This document shows positions 21,330 through 30,030 of a stretch of 64,000 nucleotides of DNA, one piece after another. This DNA comes from JAGOUB01 sp964640945. Its GTDB lineage: Bacteria > Patescibacteriota > Gracilibacteria > Peribacterales > Peribacteraceae. Numbering within the stretch: position 1 is the first letter of the stretch; each line of letters starts with the position of its first letter. The stretch covers positions 55,690-119,689 of the forward strand of contig CAZXIV010000003.1 in assembly GCA_964640945.1 (NCBI GenBank), given 5' to 3'. Position numbers and translations under genes: made by a program. Under the pieces are notes generated by a model. The model was not told the origin of the DNA, ran no database searches, and saw nothing but the letters and a program-made list of their open reading frames with translations.

Positions 21330-21520
21330 AAGTTCTTCTGGGCGAAGTCGTTGATGGCCCAACTCATGCCCTTGATGGCCGCACCCTTGGGCATCTTGTG
21401 GTACGAGGAGACGACGCCATACTGGCCGTCGCCTTTCTCGAAGCCGAAGATGATGAAGCTCTTGAGGCCGAGCTCCTGGAGGAGCGCCTCGCACTTCTTC
21501 TTCATGTCGTTGTTATCCAT
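21326..21520 (-). CDS. Small conserved-looking hypothetical protein, 64 aa
   Basis: It starts at MDNNDMKKKCEALLQELG (ATG at 21520). The upstream frame extension is unlikely. It has an amphipathic N-terminal helix, then a short beta-rich region (KSFIIFGFEKGDGQYGVVSS). It carries no signal peptide and no known domain. It overlaps the stop of the ABC ATPase on the other strand. Confidence 0.6.
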   Translation of the reverse strand: MDNNDMKKKCEALLQELGLKSFIIFGFEKGDGQYGVVSSYHKMPKGAAIKGMSWAINDFAQKNF

Positions 21521-21539
21521 AGTAGACCGATCGTAGCAC

Positions 21540-21573
21540 AAAAAAACCGCCTGCCCCGGAATGGGGCAAGCGG
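21540..21573 (-). terminator. Rho-independent terminator of the 1029-aa surface protein gene
   Basis: An 11-bp stem pairs CCGCCTGCCCC (21547-21557) with GGGGCAAGCGG (21563-21573), with one mismatch and a 5-nt loop. Read on the minus strand it is followed by a run of seven T. Confidence 0.85.
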
Positions 21574-21599
21574 CGAAAGGGTTGGTGACGACTCTCTAC

Positions 21600-24500
21600 T
21601 TAGGACCGGTAGGCCGTGGAATTCACGACCGTGTCGGGATATTCGAACCAACGAAACAATCGGTTGGTGAAGGCATCGATGTCGAACCACTCAAGGTGGC
21701 TCAGGGAGGACAACGAGCCGAAGATCGGCAGTTGGCGGTTCGAGAAGTTCTGCAGGGACGCCTGCAGGCTCGAGGTCAACGCGCCGTTCACCTTGGGATT
21801 GACGATGTTCCCCTCGAGAACAAACGTCTCATTGGCCCCGCTGTTGATGACGGTATTCATGCCGCCGCTGTAGAGATTGTTGAAGACCACCACGAACGAT
21901 CCCGTGATCGTTCCGGTGAGGACGTTGCCGGCCAGGTCATAGGCGATGCCGTAGACCTTCTGGCTTACGTCCGCTTTGTTGTAGAAGGCCAGCGAGTTAG
22001 CCTGGATGGCTACGTTCGCGGCGTTGACGTTGATGGCGATGGCGTTCAGGCCGGCCTTGTTGAGGCCGCCTTGACTGTTCGCGTTGGCCGCCGCTGAGAA
22101 TGTAAACTGGCCGAAGGCCGAGACGCCGGTCGGCACGTCCGTACCATTGGTGGCCGGGTTGGCGTTGGTGATTGCAGTCACCTTCGCCCCCACGACGTCG
22201 TTGGTGTGACTGAGAATTGGAGCGTTGACGCCCGGCGTGTTACGGCCGATGAAGACCTCGCCCTGACCCAGGGAGTCGCCGTTATTGGCGACTTGGTTGT
22301 TGGCTGATTGTAAGCCTCGCGAACGGACCGCCCCTTCGCCCGTGGCATTGTTAGCCACGGCCGTCGGGTTGATCCGAAGTTGGATGACTTCGCCCGAGAT
22401 GGCGCCATTGGCGTCTGTCTTGAGCCGGGGACGGACAACGATGACGACATCGGTACCCTTTTGGACCACCAACTGATTACTTTCTAAGTTGGCGACGAAA
22501 GTTCCGGGGGCGACCAGGTCGCTACCCGCCCCCGCGAGGGTGGCAGAGGCGAACGGCGTGGTCGCGCCGGCGAAGTACAGATCGAGACGCTCCACGGACC
22601 GAAGGGGCCCGGTGACCGACTCGAACTGCAGATCGGTAACGCTGATATCTTCATACTCCGCCCGCAGGCTAAGCTGGAGGATGGTATCCCCGAGCGCACC
22701 GGCCAGGAGTTGGCGGTTAGGCAGGGGGGTAGGATCCTGCGTCACGTACAAGTTGCCTTGCGCAACAATTGTGTAGGTGATGCTGGGAGTGGTGGTCACC
22801 GTGATCTGACCGGTGCCAGTGCCGTTGGTGTTGATGCCAACAAGGCTGGAACCGTTCGCCACCAATTGCGCTTCGAGGTACGACGAGGAATTCGTCGCGA
22901 ACCCGATTTGGAGAAGGGCTCCCAAGGGAGAAGCGATCATATCGCCTTTCACCTCATAGACCGTGCTCTTGCCGGCCGGAGTAACGTACCCGCCACTGAT
23001 GATACTATCGAAAATGATCGTCCCATTGGTGACAGTCACGCCGCTTTGGAGCTTGGTATCAACGACACCATCTTGGTCGGTATCGACCCAGAGGGTGTAG
23101 TTCTGAGCATCCAGCAGGTTGCCCTGCTGCGCCACGAACTGGAACTGGGTCAGCAGGACATCGGCGTCGGCGCGGACTTCGAAACGATGGAAGGTGACAT
23201 TTTTCTGGTTCTTCAGCACCGTATCCGACGTACCGAGGCTTTGAACAGCCACGGCGAGGCGGGGTTCGGCGATGACCTGCGGGTTACCCTGCAGGAAACC
23301 TTGGGGGTTGATGTTGTTGACCCGTGCGCCCGTGAGGGTGCGCAGGTTGAGGTTATAGTCCGCAGTGGGCGGTTGCAGCTCCGTCCAATGGACGAGGCCG
23401 CCGCCAACCGGGGTAGTGACGATGCCGGCGGCGATAGTATCGCCTGGCCTCACCTCATTTGGGTTGAAGTCTCCCACGATCTGAAACGTTTGACCGTTCG
23501 TGATCATGAAATCACTGAAGTGGTAGACCTCGACGTGATCGGTCTGGTTCGCCGCGCCGCTGACCGGGTAGCCCTTCACAGTCCGTCCTGTTAACGGATC
23601 GCGAAGATGAATTTCCTTCATCATCTCATCGACTGAGGGGGTCACCGGGGAGGCGTGGTGGTTGGAGATCACGACGAACAGATTCTGGACGCCGATCGTT
23701 TGGTTGCCGGAGACGCTGAAGGTTAGGTTGGTCAGCAGCGCGTCATGTTGATCGGGGAGGTAGACGTGGCTGTCGCCCGAGAGGGAAATGCCCACGGACG
23801 GCGCCGGCGCGACCACGTTGGTCCTGATGCGGGCGACGTTGTTGGCATAACTGCTTTCGGGAACGGCCGTCGCCACTGAGGCGGTGACGAAGCGAACGTC
23901 CCGGTTCGCCAAGGAGGCGGTAAAGGAAATGTTCTTGACCACTTCGCCGCCGCCGCTGAGCGAACCCAGCGAGAAGACGATTTGGTTGCCGATCTGGCGT
24001 CCACCAGCCGAGGATTCGGCCGGGTTGAACCGGTATCCGGCGGGGATAGTGATATTCAACGTGGTACTGGGGGCGATCCCCGGACTCACGTTCTTGACGG
24101 TGGCGGTGTAGAGGGCGTTGGCGCCCTGTTCCACCTGGGACGGACCGCTTAAGGTTACGGAGAGATCCGCAGCCTTCAGGCGGACCCGGGTGTTGTCCCT
24201 CGCCGTGTTATTAAAGGGGTTGTAGTCCCACGACCCTGTCCAGGCCGTGGCGGTCGTCAGAGCCAACTGGGTGGCAATGAAAGGCACCATGCCAATCGTT
24301 ACGGTTTGTGACTGCCCCGGGGCAAGATCGTGAAACTTTAGTACCGCGTCGTCGCCCGATTGCCAGGTAAGGACACCAGGCGTGGTGGCTGAGAGGTCAA
24401 TTGCCGCGCCTAGCGGCATGTCCAGGAACGCCTGATTGTTGCGCGCGTACCCCGGACCACTGTTACTCAGCGTGACGCTGACTTTTGCAGTGTCGCCGAC

Positions 24501-24689
24501 GTAGACTTGAGCGGGCGCATCCACTTGGATGCGCACATCAGCAAAGTTACTGAAGGGAATGCTCGCGCTAGCAGGCACTTCCCGTTCTTCCAGCCGTTCC
24601 ACTTGCAGGCGGATCTGGTGGGTGGCGCCAGCTGGCGGAGACTTGCGGCCGCGGGCACTGAGAAACGAGAAGAGATTGAACGGATTCAT
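21600..24689 (-). CDS. Large secreted surface protein (S-layer-like) with planctomycete-type N-terminal motif
   Basis: A 1029-residue Thr/Ser/Asn-rich beta protein with few Cys. Residues 27-40 read RLQVERLEEREVPA. This resembles the LExLEDRxxPA motif near the N-terminus of many planctomycete exported proteins (Planc_extracel/LEPR-XLL type). Two CARDB/DUF11-like beta repeats follow (VRIQVDAPAQVYVGD; LSVTLSGPSQVEQGA), then long beta-sandwich regions with no named domain. There is no SLH domain and no LPXTG or PEP-CTERM tail. The start at 24689 is chosen because a Shine-Dalgarno-like AAAGGACG precedes it. A near-consensus promoter, roughly 90-nt leader and strong terminator suggest high expression, consistent with an S-layer role (inference). 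Confidence 0.8.
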   Translation of the reverse strand: MNPFNLFSFLSARGRKSPPAGATHQIRLQVERLEEREVPASASIPFSNFADVRIQVDAPAQVYVGDTAKVSVTLSNSGPGYARNNQAFLDMPLGAAIDLSATTPGVLTWQSGDDAVLKFHDLAPGQSQTVTIGMVPFIATQLALTTATAWTGSWDYNPFNNTARDNTRVRLKAADLSVTLSGPSQVEQGANALYTATVKNVSPGIAPSTTLNITIPAGYRFNPAESSAGGRQIGNQIVFSLGSLSGGGEVVKNISFTASLANRDVRFVTASVATAVPESSYANNVARIRTNVVAPAPSVGISLSGDSHVYLPDQHDALLTNLTFSVSGNQTIGVQNLFVVISNHHASPVTPSVDEMMKEIHLRDPLTGRTVKGYPVSGAANQTDHVEVYHFSDFMITNGQTFQIVGDFNPNEVRPGDTIAAGIVTTPVGGGLVHWTELQPPTADYNLNLRTLTGARVNNINPQGFLQGNPQVIAEPRLAVAVQSLGTSDTVLKNQKNVTFHRFEVRADADVLLTQFQFVAQQGNLLDAQNYTLWVDTDQDGVVDTKLQSGVTVTNGTIIFDSIISGGYVTPAGKSTVYEVKGDMIASPLGALLQIGFATNSSSYLEAQLVANGSSLVGINTNGTGTGQITVTTTPSITYTIVAQGNLYVTQDPTPLPNRQLLAGALGDTILQLSLRAEYEDISVTDLQFESVTGPLRSVERLDLYFAGATTPFASATLAGAGSDLVAPGTFVANLESNQLVVQKGTDVVIVVRPRLKTDANGAISGEVIQLRINPTAVANNATGEGAVRSRGLQSANNQVANNGDSLGQGEVFIGRNTPGVNAPILSHTNDVVGAKVTAITNANPATNGTDVPTGVSAFGQFTFSAAANANSQGGLNKAGLNAIAINVNAANVAIQANSLAFYNKADVSQKVYGIAYDLAGNVLTGTITGSFVVVFNNLYSGGMNTVINSGANETFVLEGNIVNPKVNGALTSSLQASLQNFSNRQLPIFGSLSSLSHLEWFDIDAFTNRLFRWFEYPDTVVNSTAYRS

Positions 24690-24785
24690 CGAGCGTCCTT
24701 TAAGACGTAGTTGAAAGAGTCGTCGGTTTGAAAGAATGCGCAACACACGCATCTGTCATGCGTAAACCGACGTGTGAGCTTTGGT

Positions 24786-24813
24786 ATTTTATTGATTTAT
24801 TGATTTTTGTCAA
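24786..24813 (-). promoter_or_regulatory. Near-consensus promoter of the 1029-aa surface protein gene
   Basis: On the minus strand, TTGACA (24813-24808), a 16-bp spacer and TAAAAT (24791-24786). The predicted transcript starts near 24779, giving a leader of about 90 nt that ends in a Shine-Dalgarno-like AAAGGACG. This differs from most genes of the window, which look leaderless. Confidence 0.65.
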
Positions 24814-24942
24814 TGTATACATCCATAGCGTAGAGATGAATCAAAGACCGATATCCGCTGGACTGTCTACCGTCACACACTCATGAATGCACCGGCAGAT
24901 ACAGACGTTTGCCATAATTGAATAAAAAATGTATTCAATTGA

Positions 24943-24975
24943 AAAACTAAAAAATAAGCCCCGCCGAGGCGGGGC
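24943..24975 (-). terminator. Rho-independent terminator of the aquaporin gene
   Basis: GCCCCGCC (24958-24965) and GGCGGGGC (24968-24975) form a GC stem followed on the minus strand by a T-rich stretch. Confidence 0.85.
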
Positions 24976-24997
24976 CGGACAAGTGGCGCGAACGCGC

Positions 24998-25636
24998 TCA
25001 CTGGCCCTGATGTTGCTGGTGGTGATCGTTGATGAGATAGCGGTAGAGCCAAGCCGCAACGACGGCACCGACGATGGGGGCAATGAGGTGCGAGAGGCTG
25101 AAGAAGCGGAGCGAGACAGCGACGGCCGGGTTGAGCACGCCGGCGGCACCAGCCGAGAGGAGCGTGGCGACCAACGAGCCGAGCAGCAAGCTGCCGCCCA
25201 CCGTAAAGCCCGAAGCGCCCGCCGTGGCGCGACCGGAAGTGGCGGCGTAGACACCAAACGAGAGCAGGCCGGCGCCGAACGCTTCCAAGCAGGCGATCAA
25301 AAAACTATCCGTGGGTGCAACCTGGGGGAGTGTCGGGAGAACTGCCCAGATGGCGAGTAGCGCGAGCATGCCACCGATGAGCTGGGCGGCGATGTACGGG
25401 ACGGCATTGGCCGCCGAGATGCGGCCGACGCTCCACTGGGCAATCGTGATGGCCGGGTTGACGTGGCTCCCGCTAATGGGGCCCAGAATGTAGACAAGGA
25501 GCATGAGGGTGAGACCGGCGATCACCGGCGTGACGGGCGACGTGGCCGGGTTTGTAGCCGAGGCCAAGACGCAAAACGCGAGGATGAACGTGCCGAGACA
25601 TTCGGCACTGTAGGCTCGGGCATGGGCGCTTTTCAT
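24998..25636 (-). CDS. Aquaporin / MIP-family channel
   Basis: A 212-residue channel with six hydrophobic segments and both NPA boxes (SGSHVNPAIT and GVLNPAVAVS), the pore signature of aquaporins and glycerol facilitators. The start at 25636 (MKSAHARAYSAECLGTF) is preferred over one 45 nt upstream. A TACCAT box lies at 25667-25672 and the leader is pyrimidine-rich. The C-terminus is His/Gln-rich (DHHQQHQGQ). Water versus glycerol selectivity cannot be decided here. Confidence 0.93.
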   Translation of the reverse strand: MKSAHARAYSAECLGTFILAFCVLASATNPATSPVTPVIAGLTLMLLVYILGPISGSHVNPAITIAQWSVGRISAANAVPYIAAQLIGGMLALLAIWAVLPTLPQVAPTDSFLIACLEAFGAGLLSFGVYAATSGRATAGASGFTVGGSLLLGSLVATLLSAGAAGVLNPAVAVSLRFFSLSHLIAPIVGAVVAAWLYRYLINDHHQQHQGQ

Positions 25637-25748
25637 AGGAGGAAGGGGGGAAAGCGGAACGCTCCGATGGTAGCAGAGCACTTGGCCGCCGTTGCTTGCG
25701 AGGGCTAGAAATGGATGGTATTTTGCATTCCTTTACTCCTCTCCTCCC

Positions 25749-26609
25749 ATGAACCGCCGCCTCTTCCTTGGAACCGTCCTGGCTCTAGCCGCCCTCACTG
25801 CGCCCACAAGCGCCCTGGCCGCCACTGACACCCTGACGGAACACCAGAAGCTGGCCGTGTCGTACGCGGTGGAGGCTGGAATCATGACGATGGAGCATGG
25901 CGGCCTGGAGGCCGACGCCACCGTCACCCGTCGCGACCTGGTACTGATGACGCTGCACCGCATTTACCCGAACCGCGATTTTGGCCGCTGCTTCGAGTGG
26001 ATCGCCCCCTCGCTGCCGATCAAGTACACCAAGCTCTTTGCTGATGTACTCCTGACAGACGCCTCGGCGGAGGCCTTTTGCGGCGCGATGGTGATGGGCC
26101 TGATTTCTGGCCAGCCCGATGGCTCCCTAAAGCCCGATACCGAAGTGTCTCTGGCCGAAGCCGCCAAGGTGATCAGCCGCGGGTTTGGCATCTATCAGTT
26201 CGGCCGCATCGATCCCCCGCACTTCCCCTGGTACATCCAATACACCGACCCGCTCGTGGAGCACGGCGCCATGCCCGAGGGCTTAGGACCCGAGAACGCC
26301 CGCCAGCGCCTGACGCGCGCCCAGGTGGCCGAGATCTTCTACGCGCTGCGCAACACCGACGTCACGCCCGATTTCCAACCGGCGCGGGCGGCGGCCATGA
26401 TCGAAGCCGCCAACCCCACTACCAAGCGCGCTGCCACACCCGTCGTGACCGCGCCGACCGCGGCGGCCACGGCCATCGCCCAGGTAACGCGCTTCACCCT
26501 CGCCAACGCTGGCCAGCCGCTCCCGAGCCGCCGCCAGCTTGTGGCGGACGCCTTACTTCGCCAGTTTTTGGCCAGCCAGGCTATCCGCCCGGTCGTCGTT
26601 ACGCTGTAA
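25749..26609 (+). CDS. Secreted SLH-like repeat protein
   Basis: A 286-aa exported protein. A signal peptide (MNRRLFLGTVLALAALTAPT with a cleavable ALA-type site) is followed by three degenerate SLH repeats, including GLISGQPDGSLKPDTEVSLAEAAKV (read as GLISGQPDGS and LKPDTEVSLAEAAKV). An Ala/Thr-rich C-terminal tail follows. SLH repeats bind pyruvylated secondary wall polymers in other bacteria. The ATG at 25749 follows a C/T-rich stretch. Confidence 0.78.
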   Translation: MNRRLFLGTVLALAALTAPTSALAATDTLTEHQKLAVSYAVEAGIMTMEHGGLEADATVTRRDLVLMTLHRIYPNRDFGRCFEWIAPSLPIKYTKLFADVLLTDASAEAFCGAMVMGLISGQPDGSLKPDTEVSLAEAAKVISRGFGIYQFGRIDPPHFPWYIQYTDPLVEHGAMPEGLGPENARQRLTRAQVAEIFYALRNTDVTPDFQPARAAAMIEAANPTTKRAATPVVTAPTAAATAIAQVTRFTLANAGQPLPSRRQLVADALLRQFLASQAIRPVVVTL

Positions 26610-27003
26610 GCACCGCTTCCTCTGCTTGTTTCTCACGCAGGATGTGTTCAACGTCGATTTCCCAACTGTCTTTCGCCTCCCACGAACCAAGACAATGAAG
26701 CAGAAAGCTCCGGACGAGCCGGCGACAGCAATCGAGACTCGTCCGACTGTCTTCGCAAAGGTCTTGGTGGAGCATGAGTAAGAAATCCCAGACTTCACGC
26801 GTGGGATTACTCTCATAACAGGGGTCATTGTAGAGATCGATCACGCGATCGCGGAAGGCTTGGATGCGGGCGAGTACCAAGGCGGGATGCATGTCGGGCC
26901 GACACCATTCGTCGACGAGGTCTACCCCGGGCAACTGCAGGGCCGTCGCCAGGGTGGAGACCAGGGTGCCAAGCTCTTCGTGCCGCGAGGGCTGATTGCG
27001 CAT
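26599..27003 (-). CDS. Hypothetical protein, 134 aa
   Basis: A soluble helical protein with no recognised family; Cys and Trp are relatively frequent (DEWCRPDMHP, LDCCRRL). The ATG at 27003 is preferred over that at 27012. A TTGACG box, 17-bp spacer and TTGAAT box place the -10 only 7 nt before it, fitting the leaderless pattern of this genome. It overlaps the end of the SLH-like gene on the other strand by 11 nt. Confidence 0.65.
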   Translation of the reverse strand: MRNQPSRHEELGTLVSTLATALQLPGVDLVDEWCRPDMHPALVLARIQAFRDRVIDLYNDPCYESNPTREVWDFLLMLHQDLCEDSRTSLDCCRRLVRSFLLHCLGSWEAKDSWEIDVEHILREKQAEEAVLTA

Positions 27004-27094
27004 CCCGGGCATTCAAGCGGCCGATCGGAGAAGCGTCAAATCTGAAATTCCTGTAGATGGCTTACTGAAGCCATTTATATAGACATACAATACT

Positions 27095-27112
27095 ATGTAT
27101 AGAGAAATACAT
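27095..27112. promoter_or_regulatory. Palindrome upstream of the Phd/Doc-like pair
   Basis: ATGTAT-N6-ATACAT lies 19 nt upstream of the TATAAT box (27131-27136). CTATGTATA occurs again next to that box. It is a candidate autoregulatory operator, as is usual for Phd-type antitoxins. Confidence 0.45.
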
Positions 27113-27145
27113 CGATCCCTAAAATCTATGTATAATTTCTCGCCC

Positions 27146-27457
27146 ATGACAATTATCCTTCCCACTGTGGCCGTTTCGGAGCTGCAACGAAGCACCAAGC
27201 GTGTGCTCGATGAGCTGCGCCCCTTTGCCCTAGTGCAGAGTCATGGCCGAACAAAAGGCCTATTACTGTCAGCAGAATTGGGTGAACGCTTACTCGCCGA
27301 CGGCACGCTCACCCGATTGCTTGAAATCCCCACTGATGATGAGAAGCAGGAACGTCCAAGGGAGGAGACGGCGCGCACTACTTCTGGCTCGAGCACGCAC
27401 CTCGCCACACTCGCCGATCTGACAGGCAATATTCTTTCCGCCCTCGGCGACCGATGA
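27146..27457 (+). CDS. Phd/YefM-like antitoxin
   Basis: A 103-aa protein whose first 50 residues match the Phd/YefM DNA-binding fold: VAVSELQRSTKRVLDEL, then a beta hairpin with SHGRTKGLLLSAE. The C-terminal half is polar and probably disordered until it binds a partner, as in other antitoxins. A TATAAT box (27131-27136) ends 9 nt before the ATG, so the message is probably leaderless. Its stop overlaps the next gene's ATG (ATGA). Confidence 0.72.
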   Translation: MTIILPTVAVSELQRSTKRVLDELRPFALVQSHGRTKGLLLSAELGERLLADGTLTRLLEIPTDDEKQERPREETARTTSGSSTHLATLADLTGNILSALGDR

Positions 27458-27957
27458 TCACGACGACGCCGACCATCGATGAGTGCGAGACTGAGATCTT
27501 CCGACTGGTGGAGAGCCGGCTCCGACGTGGTGAAACCTCATTCGCTTTTGGAGCCGAGCCCGGAGCGTGCCGCCATCTGCAAACACTGCTGCACCTGGCT
27601 GCGACCCAATTCTCCACCGAGCCGTTGGCGGCGGTGGCCTATCTCTTCACGACGATCATTGGGCAGCGGCCGTTCTCGCGCGGCAACGAAGCGTTGGCTG
27701 TCGCCCTTACCAGCGACGTGCTCCTTAGAAGCGGCCTCACCATTCACGAACCGCCGCCCGAAACGGTGCGCGAGCAGCTCAAATGGCTTTTCCCGCGCCT
27801 CCAGTGGGAAGAGAGGGGAGATCTGGTGCAGGGGTACGAGCTCCTTTTCTATTACCTGGCCCGCGTGCTGGCCGATCCCGCCCAAAAAGGCGCTCTCACG
27901 CTCGCGCAAGAGCAGGCCGCGGTCCGTCACCTCCTACCGCTGGTCGCCAGCGCGTAA
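27454..27957 (+). CDS. Doc/Fic-fold protein with degenerate active site
   Basis: A 167-aa protein coupled to the Phd-like gene. Residues 57-94 (EPLAAVAYLFTTII, then RPFSRGNEALAVALTSDVLL) follow the Doc/Fic helix layout and its HPFxDGNKR motif. The catalytic His is Arg72, the acidic residue is Arg76, and Lys-Arg are Glu79-Ala80; Pro73, Phe74, Gly77 and Asn78 remain. Doc kinases and Fic AMP-transferases need the His, so this protein is probably not an active enzyme of either kind. The fold assignment is by motif spacing and operon context. Confidence 0.6.
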   Translation: MITTTPTIDECETEIFRLVESRLRRGETSFAFGAEPGACRHLQTLLHLAATQFSTEPLAAVAYLFTTIIGQRPFSRGNEALAVALTSDVLLRSGLTIHEPPPETVREQLKWLFPRLQWEERGDLVQGYELLFYYLARVLADPAQKGALTLAQEQAAVRHLLPLVASA

Positions 27958-28026
27958 GCCGCCTCGAGGAGGGCGCGATCCTACCTATTGCGCCGGGCAG
28001 TAGCCTTCCCTAGTCTCAACCACTCC

Positions 28027-29082
28027 ATGAAGATTGCTCTCGACTTAGCCGGCGGCGACGATCGGCAGGCCTGCCTACAAGGCGGAATCATGGCCCTCGT
28101 ACAGGACCCGACCCTGGAGCTGACCATCGTCGGCCTCGAGCAGGACGAATGCCAGATGCGGGCGGTGCTGATGGCCCTTCAGAGTGACATCGGGGACCGC
28201 GTATCGCTCCTCACCGCGACCGAAGAGATGCCCAAGGATATTCCGGAAGGCACCGTCTACCGCAGCCGCGCCACCACCATGGCCCGCGCCATGGCGCTCG
28301 TGGAAGACGGCCAAGCCGCAGGCATGGTGAGCGCGGGTAACACCGCCGGACTGGTGGCCCAGAGCCTCCGCCTCGGCCGCTTTAAAGGAACGAAACCCGC
28401 ACTGGCAGCCATCATCCCCGCCACCGCCGGCCACGACGTGGTCTACGTGGACGCGGGCGCCAATCCCAACACGAACGCTGAACAACTTGCCCAAAATCTG
28501 CGCTGGGGCATCTCATACGCCAAAGCCCTGTTTGGACGAGAGGAACCGCAAGCAGCGTTCTTGAATGTGGGAATCGAGCCCGGCAAGGGCAGCCAGACCA
28601 TCCTCGACGCCCGGAAGATGATCGAAAAAGAGGGCGGCGTGCGCTTCGCGGGCTTCGGCAACGCCGAACCGGATCATGTCTTTAGCGGCGAACTGCCACC
28701 CCGTCTCGGCGAAGAGGAGCCGATTCGCCTCGACATCGTGGCCGCCGACGGCTTGAGCGGGAACATCGGCCTCAAGACACTGAAGGCCTCGGCCAAGGCG
28801 CTGCTCACGTTTTTGAAGCAACGCATCGCCGCGCGCTCGCGCCTGTCACCCGTGCGCCTGGCCGAAGAGATCGCCGCGCTCACCCTCAAGTACGAACTGC
28901 TCGGCATCCTCGACGACTACCAGGATAAGGTGGGCGGCGGCACGATGATGGGCATCGACGGCATCGTCACGAAAGTGCACGGCTCATCGAAGGCGCAGCA
29001 CGTGAAAGGGGGTGTCTTGCGCACCAAGGCCTTGGTCGAGAATGGCTTCCTGGAAAAGATGCGGCCATCACGCTCGGCGTAA
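28027..29082 (+). CDS. plsX: PlsX-like phosphate acyltransferase
   Basis: PlsX makes acyl-phosphate from acyl-ACP for phospholipid synthesis. Family features in this 351-aa protein are the N-terminal MKIALDLAGGD (usually MDAMGGD), VSAGNTAGLVAQSL, YVDAGANPN, LNVGIEPGKG and IVAADGLSGNIGLKTLKA. The C-terminal HGSSKA block is also present. A TAGTCT box (28011-28016) lies 10 nt upstream. No plsY or fab genes are nearby. Confidence 0.9.
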   Translation: MKIALDLAGGDDRQACLQGGIMALVQDPTLELTIVGLEQDECQMRAVLMALQSDIGDRVSLLTATEEMPKDIPEGTVYRSRATTMARAMALVEDGQAAGMVSAGNTAGLVAQSLRLGRFKGTKPALAAIIPATAGHDVVYVDAGANPNTNAEQLAQNLRWGISYAKALFGREEPQAAFLNVGIEPGKGSQTILDARKMIEKEGGVRFAGFGNAEPDHVFSGELPPRLGEEEPIRLDIVAADGLSGNIGLKTLKASAKALLTFLKQRIAARSRLSPVRLAEEIAALTLKYELLGILDDYQDKVGGGTMMGIDGIVTKVHGSSKAQHVKGGVLRTKALVENGFLEKMRPSRSA

Positions 29083-29088
29083 GTGTTG

Positions 29089-29298
29089 TTACCCCTGGCG
29101 GTACGTGAGGTAACAGGCCGCGCAGTATTTCTTATTGGCCGGAATCGGGACGCTGCAAATCTTGCAAGGGTGACCGCCGTACTCGGCAAAGTCTTTGGCG
29201 TGCTCGGCGGGCGACTGGGGATAGGGCGGCTTGTTGCTGCCACCAACGAGCGAGCGGAACTTGGCGATGAGCGCGGGCAACAGAACCATACGCTGCAT
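29089..29298 (-). CDS. Small zinc-ribbon protein, 69 aa
   Basis: It starts at MQRMVLLPALIAKF. The C-terminal half carries CKIC-N11-CAAC, a zinc-ribbon metal site (HPCKICSVPIPANKKYCAAC). The N-terminus is hydrophobic and could be a short amphipathic anchor. The function is unknown. It is divergent from the lipoprotein M23 gene, 57 nt away. Confidence 0.65.
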   Translation of the reverse strand: MQRMVLLPALIAKFRSLVGGSNKPPYPQSPAEHAKDFAEYGGHPCKICSVPIPANKKYCAACYLTYRQG

Positions 29299-29355
29299 GA
29301 TACTCCGCTGGACGACGCGGCGTAAGAAATGACCCGAGATGACGTCTACGTCTCT

Positions 29356-30030
29356 ATGACCTTCACTCCTCTCCCGCTTTCCACGCTCCTCACGGCCCTC
29401 TCCTTCGGCCTGCTCGCCGGTTGCAGCACCATTAGCGCCCTGCACGAACCCCTGCCCAACGCCAGCCACCGGGCGACGCCGCTCCATTTTGGCCTGCAGG
29501 TATCGCCTAACCCGGACGAGAACCCCATCGATCCCCCCGAGCGTTTCAGTGGCTACCACGCTGCCACAGACTACGAGGTGTCGGCGGGCGAAGTGGACGG
29601 TGATGTGCCGGTCTACGCCATTTGCGATGGCGAGGTGGCCTTTAGTGGCTTCGCCGGCGGCTATGGCGGCCTAGTGGTGCAGCGCTGCGTCATCCAAGGC
29701 GCACTGGCGACCGTGCTCTACGGGCATCTACAGATTGCCAGCCTGCCAGAAGAAGGCGCGGAGCTGGAGGCCGGCGATGCCATCGGGCTCCTGGGCGCCG
29801 CCCGCAGTTACGACACCGACGGCAACCGCAAGCACCTCCACCTAGGCATCCACAAGGGGCGCCGGCTCGACGTGCGCGGCTATGTGCAGAGCCAGGCTGA
29901 GCTAGCAGAGTACTTGGACCCCGCTACGGTGCTGGCCCAAGAAATGATCAACCTACCGGGCCAGAGCCCGGGCGAGACACCCTACTGGCAGAAGACGGGC
30001 AGCGGCTCGTCGCTGAGCTCAGGGGAGTAA
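29356..30030 (+). CDS. Lipoprotein M23-family peptidase
   Basis: A 224-aa protein with a lipoprotein signal ending LLAGCS (lipobox Cys). An M23 (LytM-type) domain has the zinc motifs GYHAATDYEV (His, Asp) and KHLHLGIHKG (HxH). M23 enzymes cut peptidoglycan cross-links or act as catalytically active or inactive activators of amidases; the metal ligands here look complete. The start at 29356 gives the canonical signal peptide. Confidence 0.85.
   Translation: MTFTPLPLSTLLTALSFGLLAGCSTISALHEPLPNASHRATPLHFGLQVSPNPDENPIDPPERFSGYHAATDYEVSAGEVDGDVPVYAICDGEVAFSGFAGGYGGLVVQRCVIQGALATVLYGHLQIASLPEEGAELEAGDAIGLLGAARSYDTDGNRKHLHLGIHKGRRLDVRGYVQSQAELAEYLDPATVLAQEMINLPGQSPGETPYWQKTGSGSSLSSGE

Larger units (their letters stand above)
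24690..24997. other. Intergenic region: promoter/leader of surface protein and aquaporin terminator
   Basis: No gene is seen. It contains the surface-protein leader (24690-24779), its promoter (24786-24813), an inverted repeat AATTGAATA (24916-24924) / TATTCAATT (24932-24940), and the aquaporin terminator. Confidence 0.6.

Noticed and set aside
22710..23594. 294-codon plus-strand frame inside the surface protein gene
   Set aside because: The composition is that of a shadow frame, and the minus-strand protein has coherent beta-repeat structure.
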